From: an uncultured Prevotellaceae bacterium
GTDB lineage: Bacteria > Bacteroidota > Bacteroidia > Bacteroidales > Muribaculaceae
Assembly (NCBI GenBank): GCA_946406035.1
Contig: CAMJJG010000018.1
Coordinates: forward strand, 1 to 45,163
Length of the DNA stretch: 45,163 bases
Direction of reading: 5' to 3'
The translations under genes were made by a program, and so were the position numbers. Within the stretch, counting starts at the first letter, position 1, and the number at the start of each line of letters is the position of its first letter. Below are positions 8,748 through 18,130 of this stretch, piece after piece. The notes beneath the pieces are model-generated. The model did no database searches. It worked only from the letters and a program-made list of their open reading frames with translations, and had not been told where the DNA came from.

Positions 8748-11075
8748 ATGGCAAAATTAAATACACCTCCCACAGCCCAACAAGAGGAGCAGATTATCGA
8801 TTTCAGTGCTTTTGTACGCAAGTATAAACGTTACTGGTGGCTTTTCCTGTTGTCACTCATCGCTTGCTTCGCGCTGGCGTTTGCCTACCTGAAACTGGCC
8901 AAGAGGGTCTATCAAGTCAAGTCGGTCGTGCTGGTGGCTCAGGACGACAATGGAGCCGGAGCGGGTGCCAGCCTGCTCAAGAGCATGAAACTCATGGGTC
9001 AAGGCAGCAAGGTCGATGACGAGATGATCGTGTTCTCCTCTCACGAGTTGTGCACCCAGGTGGCCAAGGACTTGGGCCTGAACCGCAGCTATATCGAGGA
9101 CCGAGGATGGTTCAAGCCTGAGAAAGACCACTACAACAGCACCCCCATCGAGGTCATCGCCCCCGAGGAGATGTTTGACACATTGTCAACCATCAAGTTC
9201 AAGATTGATCTGGATAAAACGGGCCGTGCCAACATCAAGGCGACCAGCGGCAACGATAAACTTGCTAACGTCAAGGGGGTCACACTGCCCACCACGCTGA
9301 AGACGACCTACGGCACGTTTGCCATCAAGACGACCGACGAGTATAAAAAGGGTAAGCCCTGCCACATCACGGCACGGCTCATGGGCAACCAGTTGCTGGG
9401 AGAGCGCCTGAACAAACGCATCAAGGTCAAACTGGCTACCAAGAAGTCTAATGGTATCAACCTCTCGATTGCCGAGAACAGCAAGACCCGTGGCAAGGAC
9501 ATCCTCAACAAGCTCATGCAACTCTACAACGAGCGTGGACAGCACGAGAAAGACGAGCAGGCCATCAACACCGCCAAGTTCATCGATGAGCGCCTGGCGC
9601 TCATCTACAAGGGACTGACCAGCAGCGAGGCCGATATCGAGTCCTACAAGCGCGCCAACAAGATTGTTGACCCCGAGCTGCAAGTCAAGTCGGCTGTCGC
9701 CAAGCAGGAAATATCAGAGCGTGCCATCGTCAAGCTCGAGACCAACAAGCAACTGCTGGGCATGGTCAAGGACTTTGTGAGCAATCCTGCCAACAAGCAC
9801 AGCTACATCCCCTTTGAGGTGGATTCCAGCGCTGCATCGGGCTCCATTAGGGCCTATAACAACCTGCTGGCCAAGCGCCAGGAGCTGCAACAGTCGGCCA
9901 AGGGCGACAACATTGCCCTCAAGCAGATCGAGGAACAGATCGAGACCATGCACGCCAACGTGCTGAAAGGTATCAACAGCTCCATCAAGGGCTTGGACGT
10001 GCAGCTCAACAAAGCGCGCAGCCAGGCCAACGCCACGGCTGGCGACCTGGGCCAGGTGCCCACTCAGGAGCGTGAAGCCCGCGAGTTGTTGCGCCAGCAG
10101 GGCATCCAGAATGCCCTTTACACCTTCCTGCTCGAGAAACGCGAGGAAAATGCGCTCGTGCTGGCGGCAACCACCCCCAAGGGCAAGATTGTTGACCACG
10201 CCTATGCCGAGATCACTCCCATCAGCCCCAACAAGATGGTCGTTCTGGCCTTGGCATTGCTGACAAGTATCTTCCTGCCACTCTTCCTGCTCTACCTGAA
10301 GGATATGTTCACCACCAAATTCGCCAACCAGGATGAACTCGAGGAGATCTCTCAAGTGCCCTTCATCGGCCATATCCACCACAATCGCCACAACACCCAG
10401 CTTGTGGTCAAGGACGGCAAGACGTCATCGATTGTCGAGTTGTTCCGCTATGTGCGCAACAACCTGCAGTTCATCCTCAATAAGGACGATGACAAGGTCA
10501 TCCTGGTCACCAGCAGCGTCAGCGGCGAGGGCAAGTCGTTCATCAGCACCAACATAGCATCGTCGTTCGCCCTGCTGGGCAAGCGCGTGGCACTGGTGGG
10601 CATGGACATCCGCTCGCCCAAGCTGGCACAGATGCTCGACCTCAACGAGGTGCCGGGCGTGACCTCCTATCTGTCGCGCAGCGATGTCACCCTTGAGCAG
10701 ATTGCACAACAGTGCAAGGAGGTAAACGGCATGGATGTGTTCGTCGGCGGCGCTATCCCCCCCAACCCGTCCGAGCTGTTGCTGGGTGACCGCGTGAAGG
10801 ACCTGTTCAGGGACCTGCGCGAGCAGTATGACGTCATTATCGTCGACTCGGCTCCCGTGGCCATGGTGAGCGACAGCTTTGCCCTGGACAAGTACAGCAA
10901 TGCCACAGTCTATGTGACACGCGCCAACTATACCCGCCGCAACCACATCAAGTTCATGAACCGCATCGCTGCCAACAAGCAGTTGAAGAACATGTGTGTT
11001 GTGCTTAACGACACCAAGCCGTCGGGCGACAACACCTATGGTTATGGTTACGGCAAGACCAAGGACGAGGATTAA
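8748..11075 (+). CDS. wzc: Wzc-like polysaccharide co-polymerase with C-terminal bacterial tyrosine kinase
   Basis: Wzc controls chain length and export by cycling between phosphorylated and unphosphorylated forms. The 775-residue protein has a first membrane segment at about residues 30-50, a long periplasmic Wzz-type coiled-coil region, and a second membrane segment at about 496-520. The cytoplasmic kinase has a Walker A motif (TSSVSGEGKS, residues 588-597), a variant Walker A' (ALVGMDIRSP, 615-624, Asp620) and Walker B (VIIVDSAP, Asp700). The C-terminal tail is short, with tyrosines in TYGYGYGKTKDED, a small version of the usual tyrosine cluster. It sits directly downstream of the export lipoprotein, with which it should form the trans-envelope complex. 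Confidence 0.94.
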   Translation: MAKLNTPPTAQQEEQIIDFSAFVRKYKRYWWLFLLSLIACFALAFAYLKLAKRVYQVKSVVLVAQDDNGAGAGASLLKSMKLMGQGSKVDDEMIVFSSHELCTQVAKDLGLNRSYIEDRGWFKPEKDHYNSTPIEVIAPEEMFDTLSTIKFKIDLDKTGRANIKATSGNDKLANVKGVTLPTTLKTTYGTFAIKTTDEYKKGKPCHITARLMGNQLLGERLNKRIKVKLATKKSNGINLSIAENSKTRGKDILNKLMQLYNERGQHEKDEQAINTAKFIDERLALIYKGLTSSEADIESYKRANKIVDPELQVKSAVAKQEISERAIVKLETNKQLLGMVKDFVSNPANKHSYIPFEVDSSAASGSIRAYNNLLAKRQELQQSAKGDNIALKQIEEQIETMHANVLKGINSSIKGLDVQLNKARSQANATAGDLGQVPTQEREARELLRQQGIQNALYTFLLEKREENALVLAATTPKGKIVDHAYAEITPISPNKMVVLALALLTSIFLPLFLLYLKDMFTTKFANQDELEEISQVPFIGHIHHNRHNTQLVVKDGKTSSIVELFRYVRNNLQFILNKDDDKVILVTSSVSGEGKSFISTNIASSFALLGKRVALVGMDIRSPKLAQMLDLNEVPGVTSYLSRSDVTLEQIAQQCKEVNGMDVFVGGAIPPNPSELLLGDRVKDLFRDLREQYDVIIVDSAPVAMVSDSFALDKYSNATVYVTRANYTRRNHIKFMNRIAANKQLKNMCVVLNDTKPSGDNTYGYGYGKTKDED

Positions 11076-11097
11076 TCAACACTGATCTCCTGCAGGG

Positions 11098-12582
11098 ATG
11101 GACAGAGCGCTCATATTAGTGACCGTAGCCCTCGTGCTGTTGTTCTTCATCGCACGCAATGGCACCCGCCTGACCCGGGAGCGCATGTATGAGATCATCA
11201 TCGCCATCTACACCTTCTCGTGCTGCTTCTCACGCCTGTTCCTGCCGTTGTTCAACCTCGGTGAGGAATCTGGCGGCTCCTTTGGCCCCAGTTTAGCTAT
11301 CTGGCCGTTCTACGCATTATCGCTCTTGCTGATATGGATTGTGGCTCGCGACAAGCAGTGGCGCATCAAGAGGCCCAACCTCTGGGTATTGCTCATCCTG
11401 CTTGCCTATGCTGGTTACACGTTGGTCAATCCCTTCAACGCCTACCGCATGTACACAATCATCGAGGTCTTCTATATCCTGTCGTTTGCCGTGTTCATGT
11501 ACCTGTTTTCCAATAGCTTCTCCATCAACAGCATTGTTCGGGGCATCTACATGGGTCTGGCGGTCACCGTTATCCTCAATTTCATGCTGGCCATCTGCTA
11601 TCCAGTGCTCAACATGGAGGGGATGATCAAGGTCTATGACAGCGAGGCAGCGACACGCAGCGACGAGCGTGTGGGAGCTGTAGCCACTATGGGTCACCCC
11701 AATGTGCTTGGCACCTATGCTTCCTATTATTTTACTTTCTTTGTCGGTTGCTTCATCACAGCCTACAAACGCCAGAAGAGCCTTATCTTCACGGGACTGT
11801 CATTTCTTGTCATCGTTATGACAGCGAGCCGCAGCGCCCTGATGTCTGCTATTGCCGCATTGCTAGCCATTGTGGTCTTCTATGTGTTTCGTCGTTATCG
11901 CCTCATCAGCTTCCAGAGCATTCTCAAAGGCATCATTCCGCTGGGCATCCTCATTGCGTTGCTGCTCACGGGGCCATTGAGCTTCCTGTTCAGCGATGTG
12001 GAGGACCTAGACGAGATGACGACGTCGCGACTGATGCATTACTACTGCGGCTATGAGATATTTGACGATCATCCGTTGATAGGAGTTGGACTGAACGCCC
12101 ATCTGAATTATCTGGCCGAGAACGGTTCGGCGATGATGTTTGAGCAGTTCTTTGACATGACCGACATCTACCAGCCCGAGGAGTTCATGTTCTCCAACCC
12201 AATTCACAACATCTGGATCATCCTTATCGATGAGCTGGGGCTTATCGGCTTTTTGCCCATCTTGGGTTTCATCATCTGGTATATAGCCACGTTTAAACGA
12301 CGGACAAGGCTCTCGCGCAACCGGTATTATAATATCATCAACATATCGGGACTGGGAGTGGTCTGCTGCTGGCTCGTCCAGGGAAACAGTGACTGGGCAC
12401 CACTCACGCCACAGGTCCTCAACCTGTCGCTCATGTTTGTCGCCCTTTCCCTCTACTACCGGTTTGCCAAGGAGGAGCATCCAGACTTTGAAACGGTTGA
12501 GGAATCCAAGCGGCGGTTGCGCCTAGGCCATGAACCGGATGTTGAGGAAGAAAATCAGCCCATCCAACCCTTACCCGCATGA
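11098..12582 (+). CDS. wzy: O-antigen polymerase/ligase (Wzy/WaaL-like) membrane protein
   Basis: The 494-residue protein has about 10-12 membrane segments and a large loop containing the family hallmarks VGAVATMGHPNVLGTYASYYF and EIFDDHPLIGVGLNAH, followed by NPIHNIWIILIDELGLIGF, as in the O-antigen ligase/polymerase superfamily (PF04932-type). In this position, next to wzx, wza and wzc, it is most likely the Wzy polymerase that joins repeat units in the periplasm. A WaaL-type ligase cannot be excluded by sequence alone. The charged C-terminal tail (residues from about 455) is cytoplasmic-looking. Its stop overlaps the next start (ATGA at 12579-12582), indicating coupled translation. Confidence 0.87.
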   Translation: MDRALILVTVALVLLFFIARNGTRLTRERMYEIIIAIYTFSCCFSRLFLPLFNLGEESGGSFGPSLAIWPFYALSLLLIWIVARDKQWRIKRPNLWVLLILLAYAGYTLVNPFNAYRMYTIIEVFYILSFAVFMYLFSNSFSINSIVRGIYMGLAVTVILNFMLAICYPVLNMEGMIKVYDSEAATRSDERVGAVATMGHPNVLGTYASYYFTFFVGCFITAYKRQKSLIFTGLSFLVIVMTASRSALMSAIAALLAIVVFYVFRRYRLISFQSILKGIIPLGILIALLLTGPLSFLFSDVEDLDEMTTSRLMHYYCGYEIFDDHPLIGVGLNAHLNYLAENGSAMMFEQFFDMTDIYQPEEFMFSNPIHNIWIILIDELGLIGFLPILGFIIWYIATFKRRTRLSRNRYYNIINISGLGVVCCWLVQGNSDWAPLTPQVLNLSLMFVALSLYYRFAKEEHPDFETVEESKRRLRLGHEPDVEEENQPIQPLPA

Positions 12583-13703
12583 GAGACCCCTCGCAGCACA
12601 TATTGTTCGTTGCCACCGAGTTTGACGCACCAGGGATGCGCCCCTATGCCAGGCAAATCATCAATGCCCTGTGGCAATCGGGCGACAAAGTGCTGATTGT
12701 GAGCCGTTATGGATCCGACGAGCACTTCTTTCCCGATATTCCAGCCGATGGCATCACCTGGATTGACTACCCCACCTCGCTGACTGGCAAAGCGATCTTC
12801 CGTTTCTATCCCAAACGGGTGTTAAAAGCCATTGACGAGATTATTGAGACTCACAGCATCAGTCTTATCTTCTCGCTCACCGAAGAGCTCATCCTGTCGC
12901 GGCACATCAACCTGCTGCAACAGCGCGTCCAGGTGCTCTATACCGTCCATGACGCCACTTTTCATGACTACAAGAGCCGTTCACCCATCAGGTGGCTCAA
13001 GAATCGCTTGATCATCGCTCGCCCCCAGCGTCTCATGCTCGAGCGCACCCTCACTCAGGTCACCAACAGCCACCAACAGATCAACCTGATCAAGGAACGC
13101 TTTCCCTACCATAAAGTTCATTATTTCCCGTTTCCCTCGCTCGTCAACGACGATATCATCAATGGCCGCAAGACGGTCGATGAGCTGCGTGGCGTGGACG
13201 ACGGTTATATCCTGTTTTTTGGCACCTTGCATCTCTACAAGGGCGTGCATCTGCTCTATGACGCCTACCATGACCACCCCGAACTGCAAAACCGCGGGCT
13301 GGTCATTGCCGGCACCGGGAGCCTCTATTTCGCCCGTCGCGCCAACGAGGGCAATGTGACCATAATCAACCGCTTTGTTGACGACAGCGAGCTTGGGGAC
13401 CTGTTCGGCCGTGCATCGGTCGTCGTTTATCCTTATACTTCGGCGACACAGAGCGGCGTCACCAGCATCGCCAGCTACTTTGGCAAGCCGATGGTGCTCA
13501 GCGACCTGCCGTTTTTCAAGGAGACCTGCCCCGATAGAGAGCCAGGAGTGGAGTTTTTTACCCATGGTGACGCCAACGCCCTGGCCCAGGCGATTATCCG
13601 CTCGACAGGCACGCCGGCCACAACCCGCGACCTGTATCAACGGCTTTACTCCCCAGGTGCCTTGCGCGATGCCCTTGACAACATCCTTGCCAGTTTTCAT
13701 TAA
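12579..13703 (+). CDS. GT4-family glycosyltransferase
   Basis: The 374-residue soluble protein has the two-domain GT-B layout of GT4 enzymes. The N-terminal half includes HILFVATEFDAPGMRPYARQI, with the donor-binding half seen as DGYILFFGTLHLYKGVHLLYDA, GLVIAGTGS, a VVVYPYTSATQSGV segment and GKPMVLSDLPFFKE. The usual EX7E acid pair is replaced by a SATQSGVTSIASYFGKPMV-type loop, so the precise subfamily is uncertain. It starts inside the wzy stop codon (ATGA), and is the last gene of the export set before the secreted proteins. It probably adds one sugar of the repeat unit; donor and acceptor are unknown. Confidence 0.85.
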   Translation: MRDPSQHILFVATEFDAPGMRPYARQIINALWQSGDKVLIVSRYGSDEHFFPDIPADGITWIDYPTSLTGKAIFRFYPKRVLKAIDEIIETHSISLIFSLTEELILSRHINLLQQRVQVLYTVHDATFHDYKSRSPIRWLKNRLIIARPQRLMLERTLTQVTNSHQQINLIKERFPYHKVHYFPFPSLVNDDIINGRKTVDELRGVDDGYILFFGTLHLYKGVHLLYDAYHDHPELQNRGLVIAGTGSLYFARRANEGNVTIINRFVDDSELGDLFGRASVVVYPYTSATQSGVTSIASYFGKPMVLSDLPFFKETCPDREPGVEFFTHGDANALAQAIIRSTGTPATTRDLYQRLYSPGALRDALDNILASFH

Positions 13704-13754
13704 ACATATCCACCATATTCAAGTCTAACCCCCAAAAATCAAAGAATATAAGTC

Positions 13755-15452
13755 ATGAAACAAATAGCAAAATTTACCGGACTGATCGTTCTTGCACTGA
13801 CAGCACTGGCCTCGCAGGCCCGAACCATCAACATCAACGCCAGCAGCTATCGCGGGAACCTCACCATGCAGTTGCGTGAAGCCTGCGCTCGGGCCACCTA
13901 CAGCGACACGGTGGTCATCAACTTCGACAAGGGCGAATTCACTATCAATGGTACTGTTTCAGTCAAGAGCCACCTCATCATCAAGGGGGCAGGACGCAAT
14001 AGGTCCACCATTATCCTCGACAAGGGTTCGGACAGAGCTGGTTTTAAGGCCTTTACCGATGACGCCTTCTTCAAGGTATATGGCACCAAAAAGGATATCA
14101 TTTCAGTCAACATCAGCGATATCACCTTCCGCCTTAAGAACCACAAGGGCATTTGGTGGGACGGTAAGGGCGTTGAGTGCTATGCCGTCAAGGTCCACCA
14201 TGCCGATCCTGTTGTCATCCGTGATGTCGATAGCTACATGAGCGATGCCAAAATCACCAATTTTGACCTGCAGGTTTGTTCTAACGTTATGGTCACAGGT
14301 TGCACCCTGTCTAACTACAATAATAGTGACACAGGCGGCAACCTGTGGCTGCGTGGAGAGATGCATAATATCCTTGTCAAGGATAACAAGTTCTACAAGT
14401 ATGGCAAAGACGAGGCGCTTGCGGTGTTTGATCGTCTTGTGGATCACACGGGCTCATATACACGCGGCGTAGCCAACCGCACGGATATCTTCATTCAGGA
14501 CAATGAATTCCATTACGGCGACTACCCTGGCAAATACAAAGACGAGACGGCGATTAATCGCATGATTGTGTCACTGTTCACCGACCATAGGAAGTCGGCT
14601 GACAGGTGCACAACCCGCAATTATCATTTGTCGAACAACAAGTTCTTCATCAATGATTTTAACACACGGTGCATTTATGTGAGCTTTGACCCTGCCGACA
14701 CTCATGAGGACATCTATATTGAAAATAACCAGATCTTCAATAGTGACATCAAGAGTAAAGAGGAATACTATCGCCAGGACATCGAGGTCAATGACTTGAG
14801 CAACTGCGGTGATACCATACACATCATCGGCAACGTGGTTAACAACAAAAACCTGGTTATGAACCAGTATGACACCGAGGGCTACTGTTTCCTGCTCATG
14901 CAGGGCGGCAACGTGGACATGCACGCCAACCGCATTACTAACGTGGCCACTGTCAATCCCGCGAACGGCAAGGCAACCGGTGTTCAGGTCGTGTGGTGTG
15001 GCGCCGAAGGTGGCACAGTCACAATGAGTGACAATGTCTGCAAGGGCATCAAGTGCGTGGCTTATGTCGGTGCTGGAGATGGCACCAAGTTGTTCAACCT
15101 CAACGCCAGCAACAACTATTTTGCTGGTGACACACGCGTTTACTGCCACAATATACAGGAATTGAACCTCAACTTCACCCATAACACCTTCAAGAGCGAC
15201 AACATGAACTTTTTCCTCGTGGAGTTTGCGTCCCGAGGCTCTGTCGTGTTCAACTATAACGACGTGACTGTGGCCGATGGCAATGGGCAGTTTATGACCC
15301 ACTGGCGCAAAAACAGCACCAACTCGATGCGTTTTGACAAACTAGAACTCAAAGGGAATGTTTTCAAGGGTGTGAAAAGCGAATCAGAGTTGCTGCGACA
15401 CATCACCAACGTGAAAAAGCGTAAAGTCAATTCCAACCGCTTTACCCGTTGA
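13755..15452 (+). CDS. Secreted right-handed parallel beta-helix protein
   Basis: The 565-residue product has a signal peptide (residues 1-22, ending ASQA) and no lipobox. The rest is built of short repeating strands with Asn ladders (VMVTGCTLSNYNNSD, ILVKDNKFYKYG, YHLSNNKFFIND, IYIENNQIFNSD, LNASNNYFAGD), the pattern of pectate-lyase-type beta-helices. Such proteins are often polysaccharide lyases, hydrolases or epimerases, or structural. A catalytic set cannot be assigned by eye. It follows wzx-wza-wzc-wzy-GT4 on the same strand, so a role in trimming, modifying or binding the exported polysaccharide, comparable in position to WcaM of colanic acid loci, is an inference. No type IX sorting domain is seen at the C-terminus. 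Confidence 0.82.
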   Translation: MKQIAKFTGLIVLALTALASQARTININASSYRGNLTMQLREACARATYSDTVVINFDKGEFTINGTVSVKSHLIIKGAGRNRSTIILDKGSDRAGFKAFTDDAFFKVYGTKKDIISVNISDITFRLKNHKGIWWDGKGVECYAVKVHHADPVVIRDVDSYMSDAKITNFDLQVCSNVMVTGCTLSNYNNSDTGGNLWLRGEMHNILVKDNKFYKYGKDEALAVFDRLVDHTGSYTRGVANRTDIFIQDNEFHYGDYPGKYKDETAINRMIVSLFTDHRKSADRCTTRNYHLSNNKFFINDFNTRCIYVSFDPADTHEDIYIENNQIFNSDIKSKEEYYRQDIEVNDLSNCGDTIHIIGNVVNNKNLVMNQYDTEGYCFLLMQGGNVDMHANRITNVATVNPANGKATGVQVVWCGAEGGTVTMSDNVCKGIKCVAYVGAGDGTKLFNLNASNNYFAGDTRVYCHNIQELNLNFTHNTFKSDNMNFFLVEFASRGSVVFNYNDVTVADGNGQFMTHWRKNSTNSMRFDKLELKGNVFKGVKSESELLRHITNVKKRKVNSNRFTR

Positions 15453-15503
15453 CACACATCTAATCATGCCACATGGAAAGTAATATCGCACAAATCGAAT
15501 AAT

Positions 15504-16970
15504 ATGATAAATAACTCACGACATGCTCTATTAACACTTGCATGCTCGCTATCGGTCATGACCATGAATGCCCAAGGCGACTTGCGTCCACGTGGTGATG
15601 TAAACTGCGACTGGGAAGTAAACATCGCCGACGTGAACGCCATGGTTGATGCCATCCAAGATGGAACAGCCTATCACTCGTTTTATACCTACGCACACGA
15701 CATCAATGGTGACAAGGAAATCAACATTGCCGATGTCAATATGGTCATCGAGGCCATCTTCGGCAAGCAGTTGCCGCCCATGCCATCCTATTCGGGCACG
15801 CTGCCCGTGCTCTACATCAACACCGAGGGGCACCGCGACATCGTGGGCAAGGATGATTACCTGAGTGCACAATGGTGGCTGGACGCCATGGGCATTGAGG
15901 GTTATGAGTCCATTGGTTCACCTCAGAAACCCCTTGGCATGCAAATCAAAGGCCGCGGCAACTACACATGGACCCTGGACAAGAAACCTTTCCGCATCAA
16001 ACTCGACACTAAGCAGAAACTGCTGGGCATGAAGAGTAACCGAAACTTCTGCCTGCTTGCTCATGCTACCTGGAACGATTTCCTAACCAATACCGTGGGC
16101 TTTGAGCTAAGCAGACGCATTGGCTTAGCTTACACTCCCGCCCAGGAGCCTGTGGAGTTGGTGCTCAATGGCCAATACATCGGCTTGTATTTCCTGGCTG
16201 AGAAAATCAATGTCGGCAAGAACCGTGTCAACATTTTGGAACAGGAGAATGGGGACACAGCTGCGGTGAACATCTCTGGCGGCTGGCTTTTGGAAATCGA
16301 TGACCATCCTGACAAGAATCAGTTTGGATTATTTGAGGGCAACGGTAACTGGCTAGCCGTTAAATATCATAGCCCCGACAGTCTGTCGATGCAGCAGTTC
16401 GATTATCTATACCATTACATCAAGGATGTCAACAATGCCATCTATAACCCAGACAAGACAAGCACCGATTGGGAAGAATATATCGACATCGACACCCTGG
16501 CATGTTTCTATATCGTCAATGAGGTGACCGACGACATTGAGTCTTTTGCCAACAGTCTCTTCCTGCACAAGGATCGTGGTGACACTGCAAAGTTGATGTT
16601 CGGACCGGTGTGGGATTTCGGTTGCTCATTCGGTCGGGCCCAGAATCCGGCAACCTGCTTCCTTTATGAGAACACTGCTCCCAATTTCAAGCCCCACTGG
16701 CTGGAAGAAATCGTCAAATATCCCCATTTCCAGGATTGTGTGCATAAACACTGGCTCCGCTTCTACCCTCAGCTGGAGACCATTGAACAGTTCATTGATG
16801 ACTATGTGAACAAAGTATCCGCGGCCGGTGCGTCTGATGCCGTGCGTTGGCCGGAATACCTGAATGACGTGCCCTTGAAACGTCGCAGCGAGTATTTCTA
16901 CAAGCCTCTGCTACGCGCAAAGGTGCAATTCCTCGTTGAACAATGGGGAGACGGAAGTGAGGGTGAGTAG
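15504..16970 (+). CDS. Secreted dockerin type I - CotH kinase family fusion protein
   Basis: The 488-residue protein has a signal peptide (about residues 1-24, ending MNAQ) and then a two-repeat dockerin type I domain. Calcium-loop residues are D32, N34, D36, N40, D43 (repeat 1) and D66, N68, D70, N74, D77 (repeat 2), each followed by a V-N-x-hydrophobic-helix. From about residue 95 onward is a CotH-like domain: MQIKGRGNYTW, KPFRIKLD, an NFCLLAHATWNDFLTN segment, YIGLYFLAEKI, a GGWLLEIDD strand and the late MFGPVWDFGCSFG motif. CotH proteins are atypical kinases, known from the Bacillus spore coat. It follows the beta-helix gene by 51 bases and ends 7 bases before a converging glycosyltransferase. 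Its substrate, and any cohesin partner, are unknown. Confidence 0.88.
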   Translation: MINNSRHALLTLACSLSVMTMNAQGDLRPRGDVNCDWEVNIADVNAMVDAIQDGTAYHSFYTYAHDINGDKEINIADVNMVIEAIFGKQLPPMPSYSGTLPVLYINTEGHRDIVGKDDYLSAQWWLDAMGIEGYESIGSPQKPLGMQIKGRGNYTWTLDKKPFRIKLDTKQKLLGMKSNRNFCLLAHATWNDFLTNTVGFELSRRIGLAYTPAQEPVELVLNGQYIGLYFLAEKINVGKNRVNILEQENGDTAAVNISGGWLLEIDDHPDKNQFGLFEGNGNWLAVKYHSPDSLSMQQFDYLYHYIKDVNNAIYNPDKTSTDWEEYIDIDTLACFYIVNEVTDDIESFANSLFLHKDRGDTAKLMFGPVWDFGCSFGRAQNPATCFLYENTAPNFKPHWLEEIVKYPHFQDCVHKHWLRFYPQLETIEQFIDDYVNKVSAAGASDAVRWPEYLNDVPLKRRSEYFYKPLLRAKVQFLVEQWGDGSEGE

Positions 16971-16977
16971 CTAGAAG

Positions 16978-18051
16978 TTAGGCGTTGGCAAGTTCATATT
17001 GTTGATGGACTTGCATGGCGATTGTATCCCAATCGTATTCTTTAAGGGTATAGTGCTGCGGCTCATCTGGGGAGTCGAGTTGGCGGGTGATGGCCGAACA
17101 CAACGAATTGACGTCACGTACGGCGAAGTAATCGTCTTCGGGTAGATCGACCTGGCGTGTGCCAGGAATGTCGCTGCACACGATGGGCAGCCCGTAGGCC
17201 ATCGCCTCGAGCAGCACCATCGGGAAGCCCTCGTTGACCGACGGCAGGACGAAGCATCGGGCATGGCTATAGAGCTGTCGCAGGTCCTCGCCGCTGGTAA
17301 ATCCCGTGAAAACCACTTTCCGGCCTGTATCAAGTTGCTCCAATTGTTCGCGATAGGCACTGTCGTGGTCGCTGGCACCGGCGATGACGACCTGCTTCAC
17401 CTGCGGCAGGCGATTGGCGGCCTCGACGAGATATTCCAGGCCCTTCTCGGGAGTGAGACGGCCCACGGCGAGCAGATACTGGCCCTGGTTGACACCGTGC
17501 TTGTCAAGAAACGTGGTAGACTCGCTGCGGGTCACGGGATCGATGCCATTGGGGATAAAGACACTCTTGTAGAGGGCGCCGCACTTCTCCATTTGGTACT
17601 TGTTGACAAAGATGACGCGGTTGCTGTAGCGTAGCGACAGCCGCTCGCACTGTCGCAACAACCATCGTGCTGGGGTGCTCCACTTGGCGTGCTCGTAGTT
17701 GGGACTGTGGTAGGTGAGCACAACCGGCAGTCCTGCCAGGCGCAGTAGCGGTGCAAACATGCCTGGCCCGATGTTGTGGATGTGCACCACGTCGGGGCGG
17801 TGCATCATGATGTGCAATACACTCAGGAAGGTGTGCCACACGGCCTCAAAGCCCTTGACGCGCGTCGAGGGCAGGTCAATGTACTCGATATTGGGGAAGG
17901 TCTGGGCCGACTGCCCGGTGAGATAGGCACGACGGCGATAAAGCCTGACGCGAGCATCGGGCATGTGGGTATACAGGTGATAGCTGTGTGACTCCACACC
18001 GCCCTGTATGCCAGGGAATCCGCGCGTACCAATCACAGCTATCGTCTTCAT
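16978..18051 (-). CDS. GT4-family glycosyltransferase (capsule/EPS type)
   Basis: The 357-residue GT-B enzyme begins MKTIAVIGTRGFPGIQGGVESH, the nucleotide-fold start with the GGVE glycine loop found in many capsule glycosyltransferases. The donor domain shows YLLAVGRLTPEKGLEYLVEA, QVVIAGASD, CFVLPSVNEGFPMVLLEAMAYG (the EX7E-type acid pair within NEGFPMVLLEAM) and PIVCSDIPGTRQ. It should transfer a sugar from a nucleotide donor to a lipid-linked glycan. It lies 79 bases downstream of the radical SAM gene on the same strand, probably one transcript from a promoter near 19200, and converges on the CotH gene with only 7 bases between stops and no terminator hairpin visible. Confidence 0.93.
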   Translation of the reverse strand: MKTIAVIGTRGFPGIQGGVESHSYHLYTHMPDARVRLYRRRAYLTGQSAQTFPNIEYIDLPSTRVKGFEAVWHTFLSVLHIMMHRPDVVHIHNIGPGMFAPLLRLAGLPVVLTYHSPNYEHAKWSTPARWLLRQCERLSLRYSNRVIFVNKYQMEKCGALYKSVFIPNGIDPVTRSESTTFLDKHGVNQGQYLLAVGRLTPEKGLEYLVEAANRLPQVKQVVIAGASDHDSAYREQLEQLDTGRKVVFTGFTSGEDLRQLYSHARCFVLPSVNEGFPMVLLEAMAYGLPIVCSDIPGTRQVDLPEDDYFAVRDVNSLCSAITRQLDSPDEPQHYTLKEYDWDTIAMQVHQQYELANA

Positions 18052-18130
18052 GGGTCTCTAGTCACTAGTTGTTAGCTGAATGCGGATGCAAACTTCTCAA
18101 TCCTCACCCCTAACTCCTAACTCAAAAAAA

